Source: a virus
Reading direction: 5' to 3' (one strand)
Length of the DNA stretch: 25,736 nt
Virus record (IMG/VR): IMGVR_UViG_3300017991_000372
Coordinates: 1-25,736 of that record
Shown here: piece after piece, positions 20,943-25,736 of the stretch
Numbering within the stretch: the first letter of the stretch is position 1
How the letters are laid out: each line of letters starts with the position of its first letter
Notes under the pieces: model-generated
The model's input: the letters and a program-made list of their open reading frames with translations, nothing else
What the model was told of the DNA's origin: nothing
Database searches by the model: none
Translations under genes and position numbers: made by a program

Positions 20943-21325
20943 GTGAACGAGTCTACTGGATGACCATGACCTACGGCTGTGCCTCGTGCGGCCACAAACA
21001 GCGGGTCTTGCTCGAACGTGGACTGGAGGGCCCAAGGGAGCAAAAGATACCGTGCCCGCGAATCAGGGGCGCTTCCCGGAGAGACTTCCCGAAGGAAGTG
21101 GATGCGACATCGGAGGGGCGGATGATCCTTCCGGTGCCGATGTATGCGTTCGGGTGTCCTAACTGCGGAAAAGAACTAGCCCACATCCAGTGGAGCGATG
21201 ACCGTGTGCTGAAGCCACCCATTGAGGGCCCAATCAACGTCCGGCGATTCGACTACCCGGAAGGTCGCTTGCGGGACCAATCGTGCGGGGTCCCCGTGCA
21301 GCCAAGGCGAGGTGGTGAGGGATGA
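20939..21325 (+). CDS. Small zinc-ribbon-like protein
   Basis: 128 residues from ATG 20939. CASCG (C14, C17) and CPNCG later in the chain suggest a split zinc ribbon; the insert between them carries basic residues. Ends in RRGGEG. Probably metal-binding; no function recognised. Confidence 0.55.
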   Translation: MSERVYWMTMTYGCASCGHKQRVLLERGLEGPREQKIPCPRIRGASRRDFPKEVDATSEGRMILPVPMYAFGCPNCGKELAHIQWSDDRVLKPPIEGPINVRRFDYPEGRLRDQSCGVPVQPRRGGEG

Positions 21326-21507
21326 GCGAGAAGCCGGAATACAGGTGCGATGAGGGCTGTAGGTGGTTGGACCAAGAGCGGTCTAATGCCAACTGGACCG
21401 TCTGCACCAAGCCTGCGCTTCCCCCGGAGAACATTAAGCAGATGGTCGAGCACGGCGGATGTGACCTGTGGGAGAAGGCCCCCCCCCACCAAGGAGGCGA
21501 AGGATGA
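21322..21507 (+). CDS. Small Cys-containing protein
   Basis: 61 residues from ATG 21322. Four cysteines (CDEGC, C in VCTKP and GGCDLW) could make one metal site. Ends in HQGGEG, like its neighbours. Function unknown. Confidence 0.5.
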   Translation: MSEKPEYRCDEGCRWLDQERSNANWTVCTKPALPPENIKQMVEHGGCDLWEKAPPHQGGEG

Positions 21508-21683
21508 GTGAGAAGATGCTGACTGTCGTGATGGCAGACCACGGACCAGTGGCTGCAGGGGGAGACTCGGTGCCGAGCTACCGAACGGTCCACCTGACGC
21601 TAACCCCTAAACAAATCAAGGCCATAGAGCCCCGGAATCAGTACGAGCGGGTCAGCCGAGCATACATCGAGGACACCCCATGA
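21504..21683 (+). CDS. Small hypothetical protein
   Basis: 59 residues from ATG 21504 (AAGGAGG upstream). Beta-rich start (KMLTVVMADHGPV) then a LTLTPKQIKAIEPR helix. No known domain. Third of three genes beginning MSE(R/K) at the near-identical junctions. Confidence 0.5.
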   Translation: MSEKMLTVVMADHGPVAAGGDSVPSYRTVHLTLTPKQIKAIEPRNQYERVSRAYIEDTP

Positions 21684-21702
21684 CTGACAAGGGAGGACTG
21701 AC

Positions 21703-21945
21703 GTGACGGCCCGCGCATACATCCGGGGCCATGCGATGGTCCATACCCCCGCCGGATGGAGATATGAGGATTCCGGGGAGCCGTTCGACGAGACGAGGCC
21801 GTGCGGATTCTGTGGTAAGCCGTCCACCCCGGAGGGATACGACGCCTGCATAGGGTACATACCAGGTGCCATGAACGCGTGTTGTGGGCATGGGATCCTC
21901 GCCGAGGCCTACATACAATTCGAGGACGGAAGGCGCATACCATGA
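21703..21945 (+). CDS. Small Cys/His-containing protein
   Basis: 80 residues, GTG start 21703 with GGGAGG 10 bases upstream. CGFCGKP and later ACCGHG give a possible Cys4/His zinc site; AHVMVHT-like start. The gene overlaps the next tiny ORF by 4 bases. Function unknown. Confidence 0.5.
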   Translation: MTARAYIRGHAMVHTPAGWRYEDSGEPFDETRPCGFCGKPSTPEGYDACIGYIPGAMNACCGHGILAEAYIQFEDGRRIP

Positions 21946-22019
21946 TTGACAAGCCACTGAAGCTGCTGGACAAGTGGGGGCTGACGGTCTGGACGAAGGC
22001 CCACAACAGGGAGGGATGA
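21942..22019 (+). CDS. 25-residue mini-ORF
   Basis: MIDKPLKLLDKWGLTVWTKA... starts in the ATGA overlap with the previous gene and ends 3 bases before the next ATG, filling the gap exactly. Amphipathic and basic. Could be translated or only serve coupling. Confidence 0.3.
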   Translation: MIDKPLKLLDKWGLTVWTKAHNREG

Positions 22020-22022
22020 GGG

Positions 22023-22214
22023 ATGAGGTACCAGGAGAACGAACAGGAGTTGGCTCTGCTCGACCGGTTGGCCGACTTCGCGGCTACGGCTGAGCGGGAG
22101 TATGAGGTGGCGGCCGACTCGGGCGCGACGGTCGGGATTGAACTGAGCCCTGTGGAATCGCTCAGGCTCCACTACCTGATCACCATCTATCGCATGCAGG
22201 CCAAGGGGGACTGA
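22023..22214 (+). CDS. Small hypothetical helical protein
   Basis: 63 residues from ATG 22023, with GGGAGGGATGAGGG upstream. Two helices with Glu/Leu heptads (ENEQELALLDRLADFAATAEREYEV and SLRLHYLITIYRM). Function unknown. Confidence 0.5.
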   Translation: MRYQENEQELALLDRLADFAATAEREYEVAADSGATVGIELSPVESLRLHYLITIYRMQAKGD

Positions 22215-22216
22215 GC

Positions 22217-22330
22217 ATGGCCCGATTCGAACTGCACCTGCTCACCTGCCCCCACGGGAAGCCGTGCATTGCTTGTGAGACGAGCCTGCGCCTGCGCCGG
22301 GAACTCTTTCCCGAGGCCGACCATGACTGA
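22217..22330 (+). CDS. 37-residue Cys/His mini-protein
   Basis: MARFELHLLTCPHGKPCIACETS...: CPHGKPCIAC gives a C-x-H-x3-C-x2-C cluster able to hold one zinc. Starts 2 bases after the preceding stop and overlaps the following ATG (22323) by 8 bases. Compact metal-binding peptides of this sort occur in phage early regions. Confidence 0.55.
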   Translation: MARFELHLLTCPHGKPCIACETSLRLRRELFPEADHD

Positions 22331-22661
22331 GCCACTAAGCATAGACGAGTGTGTGGAGGCGATGGAAACCGAGGTGGAGCAACTGGAGGCGCAACTCAAC
22401 TCCCGTCGCCCCGCCTTTGACAGCCCCAACTCGATGCACCGCAAGATGATCGGGGGAGAACTGCGAATCGCCCGATCCATCCTCCACCACCTACAGGCGT
22501 ACAAGCAAACCCAAGATGCACCGAGGTATCGGGTGGGCGATGAGCCGGGGTCTATGGTGCCCCACGAGAACGGCCTGTGGGTCCCGGCGTCCCATGTTTT
22601 TATGTGCAAGCCCCACGAATCCGAGGCGTACAAGCGGATGCAGGAGGAAGGCAGTGCCTGA
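22323..22661 (+). CDS. Hypothetical protein before the AAA ATPase
   Basis: 112 residues from ATG 22323. N-terminal acidic coiled coil (IDECVEAMETEVEQLEAQL), helical middle and a short Pro/His-rich tail. Its 3' end carries AGGAGG for the BCS1-like gene. A possible partner of that ATPase, by adjacency only. Confidence 0.55.
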   Translation: MTEPLSIDECVEAMETEVEQLEAQLNSRRPAFDSPNSMHRKMIGGELRIARSILHHLQAYKQTQDAPRYRVGDEPGSMVPHENGLWVPASHVFMCKPHESEAYKRMQEEGSA

Positions 22662-23877
22662 TCTTCACGCACTCCTGACCGACAACCAGCTCTTTCAGGG
22701 CGGCTTCGTGCTCATGGTGCTCGGCGGGGCCTTAGCCTACCTCAGGTATGCCCCCAAGCTGGTCGGACGCCTCATCCAGCGGTGGGGAACGGCGACCCTG
22801 CACGTGAGGCAGCCCAGGATGGTGGAGTGGATTGGGGAGTGGCTGGCGGACAGCGACTATGCGGAGCGATGCCGAAGGCTTGACGCTTCGCTCAGTTTTG
22901 CCCAGGACACCCCACGGGCCGTCATGGCACCCGGCATCGGATACCACGTGTTTCGGTATAAGGGGAAGTGGGTGCTGCTTGAGCACGCAATTGAGGACAG
23001 CGGAAGCGAGGACAACCCTTTCATTCGCCGGGAGACGATCACCCTCAAGATGTTCGGGCGTCGAGCCAACAGACTTCGCGAGATCGTCACACAGGCAGTG
23101 GACATGGCGAATGAACGGCGTAGGGGCAAGCAGGTAGCCTTCATCAACAACGGGTACGGCGAGTGGATGCAGATCAGCGCCTCCGAGCCCAGAAAGCCCG
23201 AAAGCGTGGTGCTTCCGGGAGACATGCGGGAGGAGATCCTGGGTGACGCGGCGTGGTTCCTCGGGGCCTTCGAGTGGCATCAACGCCGGGGGCTCCCATA
23301 CCGCCGGGGCTACCTGTTCCACGGACCCCCGGGGAACGGCAAGAGCACCATGATCCAGGTCCTGGCGGGTCGCTTCGACCTTCCGATCTACGTCCTCAGC
23401 CTCACCGAGGACAACCTGACCGACTCCCGTTTGGTGGCCTGTATGGCACGGGTCCCCTCCAGGGCGGTGGTAGCGATTGAGGACGCGGATAAGGTCCCCT
23501 TCTCCGAAAAGAGCGGCGAGGGCGTGACGATGGCGGGTCTGCTCAACGCGATCGATGGTGTTCTGGCATCCAGCGGCAGGCTGCTGGTGATGACCGCGAA
23601 CGACATAAGTGGGCTTCCAGAGCCTCTTCTTCGGCCCGGACGGATTGACAGGAGGTGGCTTTTTTCCGTTCCAGACAAAGACGAGCTTTCTTTGATGTTC
23701 ACCCGGTTCTTCCCCGAAGGCAACGGCTACGGCAATCTGTTCGCATCTCAAGTCGCTGGCCAAGGACTACCAATGTCGGCGATTCAGCAGCATCTTGCTC
23801 GCCACCAAAACGGGGAGGAAGCCATAGAGGGAATCTCACTTCTCACAGCGGCCCCCAACGGAGAGGAAGGCGGATGA
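22654..23877 (+). CDS. BCS1-like AAA ATPase with N-terminal TM
   Basis: 407 residues; GTG start 22654 with AGGAGG at 22642-22647. A TM at about residues 14-34 (GFVLMVLGGALAYLRYAP) precedes a BCS1_N-like domain (about 50-185), and a AAA core: GPPGNGKS (224-231), Walker B VVAIEDAD (E276, D277), sensor-1 region LLVMTANDI and the RPGRIDRRWLFSVPD block (arginine fingers). In mitochondria Bcs1 is an inner-membrane protein translocase/chaperone; bacterial and phage members are poorly understood. Family call is strong. Membrane anchoring makes a role at the cell envelope plausible. Confidence 0.85.
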   Translation: MPDLHALLTDNQLFQGGFVLMVLGGALAYLRYAPKLVGRLIQRWGTATLHVRQPRMVEWIGEWLADSDYAERCRRLDASLSFAQDTPRAVMAPGIGYHVFRYKGKWVLLEHAIEDSGSEDNPFIRRETITLKMFGRRANRLREIVTQAVDMANERRRGKQVAFINNGYGEWMQISASEPRKPESVVLPGDMREEILGDAAWFLGAFEWHQRRGLPYRRGYLFHGPPGNGKSTMIQVLAGRFDLPIYVLSLTEDNLTDSRLVACMARVPSRAVVAIEDADKVPFSEKSGEGVTMAGLLNAIDGVLASSGRLLVMTANDISGLPEPLLRPGRIDRRWLFSVPDKDELSLMFTRFFPEGNGYGNLFASQVAGQGLPMSAIQQHLARHQNGEEAIEGISLLTAAPNGEEGG

Positions 23878-24065
23878 CCTACGCCGAGCACGACACCCTC
23901 CTGGGACCAGAGATCGAGCGGTGCCCGGACTGTATGGGCCCGATGGTTCGTGCCCCATGGGGGAAGCACTGCCCTGCCTGTCGCCCTCCGGAGTCGATGG
24001 ACTCGGTCTACATGGAGGACCAGCTCGAAGAGGCCATGCGCGATCAGGGGTGGGAGGCAGGGTGA
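23874..24065 (+). CDS. Small zinc-ribbon protein
   Basis: 63 residues from ATG 23874. C-P-D-C and C-P-A-C pairs (RCPDCMGPM...KHCPACRPP) form a classic zinc ribbon, followed by an acidic helix. Coupled by ATGA to the AAA ATPase gene. Possibly a regulator or adaptor of it. Confidence 0.6.
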   Translation: MTYAEHDTLLGPEIERCPDCMGPMVRAPWGKHCPACRPPESMDSVYMEDQLEEAMRDQGWEAG

Positions 24066-24550
24066 TGGGGCAGGTCTATGGAATCTATCGGGGCGACAAT
24101 GGGGCGTGCTTCTACATCGGGGCAACACGGGGTTCTGCAGAGGAGCGATTTAGGCAGCATCTGGCTGCAAGCAGATGTGGGTACCACCACAACATCCATT
24201 TTCAGAACATCGTTCGCAAACTCGGAGAGAGCCGGGTTTGGATGCGGGTTCTTTCCGATACAGGAGAATCTGATACGTTCGACACTGAGCGCCTGCTTAT
24301 ACAGGAGGCCGAGGCATCAGGGCAACCACTGGTCAATCGATACCATAAAGACGGCCGAAGGCCTCCTATGCGCCCCAGGAGACGCCGAACGGAGGGTCTT
24401 CGTGAGCGGGTAACAAGCGCGTTGGGCGGCCTCCATCAAGGCAGACTTCTTCCCGGTGTGCCCCAAGACACAAGGCATCTGTTTGCTGAAGCATTAGCCG
24501 GGATGCTCAAGACCATTGAAGCAATCGAGTCACAAACGGAGAGCTCATGA
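24065..24550 (+). CDS. GIY-YIG nuclease, possible homing endonuclease
   Basis: 161 residues from ATG 24065 (preceded by GTG 24062). GIY-YIG core: GQVYGIY (2-8), FYIGAT (16-21), R28 in EERFRQHL, E75 in TERLLIQE and N91 in LVNRYH. By family knowledge Y5/Y17, R28 and E75 form the active site. The C-terminus is basic (RPPMRPRRRRTEG) then helical, possibly DNA-binding. Lower GC than its neighbours suggests recent arrival. It could be a free-standing homing nuclease or an accessory DNA-cutting protein. Confidence 0.8.
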   Translation: MGQVYGIYRGDNGACFYIGATRGSAEERFRQHLAASRCGYHHNIHFQNIVRKLGESRVWMRVLSDTGESDTFDTERLLIQEAEASGQPLVNRYHKDGRRPPMRPRRRRTEGLRERVTSALGGLHQGRLLPGVPQDTRHLFAEALAGMLKTIEAIESQTESS

Positions 24551-24837
24551 CCCAGGACCGCTCCTACACCAGCTCCGACGAGTACCTCCTCCAGGAGAAC
24601 GGATGCACCACCTGGGCGGAGATGTGGGAGCGATACCAGGCCGGAGAGCTCGAAGGCGTCCTGCACTGGGTGGCGAAGGGAGCGAACATCCCGGTGATCA
24701 TCCAGCGGGAGATGGTCAGGGAGCGCATCGAGTCTGCCCCCGAGTCGTCGTCGGTCTCCGAGGTGTGCAGGGCCATCGCCGAGGAACTAGGCACGAGCGT
24801 AAGCAGGGTCCGCAGCATGTACTACCACCACGGCTAG
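24547..24837 (+). CDS. Small HTH protein at the end of the early operon
   Basis: 96 residues from ATG 24547. The C-terminal 30 residues (SVSEVCRAIAEELGTSVSRVRSMYYHH) look like a helix-turn-helix; the N-terminal part includes TTWAEMWERYQAGE. Last early gene before the terminators, so it may be a late-gene activator. Evidence is position plus the HTH-like pattern. Confidence 0.55.
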   Translation: MTQDRSYTSSDEYLLQENGCTTWAEMWERYQAGELEGVLHWVAKGANIPVIIQREMVRERIESAPESSSVSEVCRAIAEELGTSVSRVRSMYYHHG

Positions 24838-24908
24838 CCCACCTGTTACGAAATTGAACAACCCCTTCCCGGACTGACCCCACCGCACCTACCATGTAAC
24901 CCGATGGC

Positions 24909-24931
24909 AGGAGCTACGCGTCAGCTCCTTT
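24909..24931 (+). terminator. Hairpin 1 of the early/late boundary
   Basis: AGGAGCT (24909-24915) and AGCTCCT (24923-24929), 7 bp, 7-base loop, followed by TTCGTTC. A weak to moderate intrinsic terminator. Confidence 0.55.
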
Positions 24932-24942
24932 CGTTCGGAGAG

Positions 24943-24981
24943 ACCCCCGGCTGCCGGCACTCACCCCGGTGTCGGGGGTTT
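24943..24981 (+). terminator. Hairpin 2 of the early/late boundary
   Basis: ACCCCCG (24943-24949) pairs with CGGGGGT (24973-24979), with a further short internal stem, then TTTCGTTATT. This is the stronger of the two terminators and lies 19 bases before the small-terminase start codon, within its leader. Confidence 0.65.
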
Positions 24982-25000
24982 CGTTATTCGGGGGGATTCC

Positions 25001-25555
25001 TTGGGCCAGAAGAAGAAGACCTGCGGGGACTTCGGGGGGCAGAAGACCGATGGATCTCCATGCGGCCGGGCCGCGGGCTGGGGAACGGACCGAGAGCACG
25101 GCCGATGCAAGCATCACCCGGAGCCGTCCCCCTTCGAACACATTCAGCATCCGAAAAAGAGGGCCTACCTCGCCGCTCTGTCCGAGACAGGCAACAAGAG
25201 CAGGGCGACCGAGATTGCAGGTATCGACCGGAGTACCCCGTACACCAAGCAGTGGCTCGAGGACTCCGAGTTCCAGGAGGGCGTGCATCGGGCCGAGCAC
25301 ATGGCCGCCGACCTGCTCGAAGAGGAGGCACGCAGGCGCGCAGTCGATGGGGTAAGCGAGCCTGTGGGATGGTATCGGGGGACGGCTGGGGGGACGGTTC
25401 GCAGGTACTCAGATACCCTCCTGATCTTTCTGCTCAAGGGAGCCCGGCCCGATAAGTACCGCGAGCGCATGGAGCACACCGGGCCAGACGGTGGCCCCCT
25501 GGGTGTGAAGATCTACCTCCCCGAGAACGGCCGCGACCCCGTCGATGAGCAATGA
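25001..25555 (+). CDS. Terminase small subunit
   Basis: 184 residues with a TTG start at 25001, fixed by GGGGGGA at 24990-24996. N-terminal CGDFGGQKTDGSPCGRAAGWGTD...GRCKHH is the Cys/His zinc module often seen in phage small terminases and related proteins. Residues 62-90 (ETGNKSRATEIAGIDRSTPYTKQWLEDSE) form the DNA-recognition HTH, and an acidic helix follows. It recognises the packaging site and feeds DNA to the large subunit, which starts 11 bases before its stop. Confidence 0.8.
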   Translation: MGQKKKTCGDFGGQKTDGSPCGRAAGWGTDREHGRCKHHPEPSPFEHIQHPKKRAYLAALSETGNKSRATEIAGIDRSTPYTKQWLEDSEFQEGVHRAEHMAADLLEEEARRRAVDGVSEPVGWYRGTAGGTVRRYSDTLLIFLLKGARPDKYRERMEHTGPDGGPLGVKIYLPENGRDPVDEQ

Positions 25556-25736
25556 GAGCTCCCCCGTCGAGATCGGACCGCAGCCGGGCCCGCAGGAAGC
25601 CATCCTCGCTTCCCCGGCGGACATCGTCATCGCCGGAGGAGCTGCAGGTGGGGGGAAGAGCTTCGCGCTCCTCCTCGAGCCCCTCAGGCACTCCCACATC
25701 CACAACTTCACCGCGGTCATTTTCCGGCGCACGTAC
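25545..25736 (+). CDS. Terminase large subunit, N-terminal fragment
   Basis: 64 residues visible; open at the window's right edge. GPQPGPQEAILASPADIVIAGGAAGGGKSFALLLEP contains the Q motif-like region and Walker A GGAAGGGKS (31-39), then TAVIFRRTY, as in phage packaging ATPases. The nuclease domain lies beyond the window. ATG 25545 overlaps the small subunit gene by 11 bases. Confidence 0.88.
   Translation, partial: MSNESSPVEIGPQPGPQEAILASPADIVIAGGAAGGGKSFALLLEPLRHSHIHNFTAVIFRRTY

Noticed and set aside
21680-21706. Eight-codon ORF upstream of the GTG-started gene
   Set aside because: Too short to support; it may only couple translation.
22732-23763. Minus-strand open frame (343 codons)
   Set aside because: Antisense shadow of the BCS1-like AAA gene.
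24845-24900. GTTAC/GTAAC inverted repeat and TTGAAC as a late promoter
   Set aside because: The arms are only 5 bp and 46 bases apart, and no -10 lies at the proper distance from TTGAAC (24854).
1-25736. CRISPR array, insertion sequence or rRNA
   Set aside because: No regularly spaced repeats, transposase motif, terminal inverted repeats or rRNA-like stretches were seen.

Overview
The window is a GC-rich temperate, tailed-phage genome segment. It runs from the 3' end of a tail-fibre gene, through the lysis cassette, an accessory block, the attachment/integrase region, the immunity switch, a long rightward early operon (recombination, replication, many tiny ORFs), and ends inside the large terminase gene. 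No host gene, rRNA, tRNA or CRISPR array was seen. The host cannot be named from this sequence. High GC, strong AGGAGG-type ribosome binding sites and frequent GTG starts only say that it is a GC-rich bacterium. Lysis genes abut the integrase/attachment side directly, with no host DNA between, so the source molecule looks like unintegrated (virion, circular or episomal) phage DNA rather than an integrated prophage.

Layout: 1-3307 late genes on + (tail fibre, small virion/lysis-linked proteins, XhlA-like membrane protein, M15-type endolysin, small holin-like protein, spanin-like membrane coiled-coil protein). 3308-6211 is a visibly lower-GC accessory block with its own promoters and three G/C-rich leader hairpins. 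It encodes a Cys-rich membrane peptide, an exported DNA/RNA non-specific endonuclease, a multi-pass membrane protein and an SDH/ClpP-fold serine protease. 6212-6610 is the probable attP region, with two copies of a tandem 11-bp repeat. 6542-8595 (-) is the lysogeny operon: XRE repressor, zinc-ribbon/TM/SH3 protein, Cys4 mini-protein, tyrosine integrase. 8665-8699 holds back-to-back promoters.

8711-24837 (+) is the early operon: excisionase-like HTH, CII-like regulator, HTH protein, possible ssDNA-annealing protein, SbcD/Mre11, SbcC/Rad50, VRR-NUC nuclease, DUF5131 (Gp37/Gp68) protein, O-like replication protein with an internal repeat tract (candidate origin), DnaB-type helicase, then about 16 short overlapping ORFs (many with Cys/His metal-binding motifs), a BCS1-like AAA ATPase and a GIY-YIG nuclease. 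Two terminator-like hairpins (24909-24981) separate this from the packaging genes (small terminase 25001-25555, large terminase from 25545, cut by the window end).

How it fits together: repressor and integrase maintain lysogeny; excisionase and CII-like protein control the switch; the annealing-like/SbcCD/VRR-NUC set probably handles recombination and DNA ends; the O-like protein loads the DnaB-type helicase; terminase packages; holin/endolysin/spanin candidates lyse. The most interesting candidate for an undescribed system is the accessory block between lysis genes and attP, which sits where other temperate phages keep lysogenic-conversion genes.
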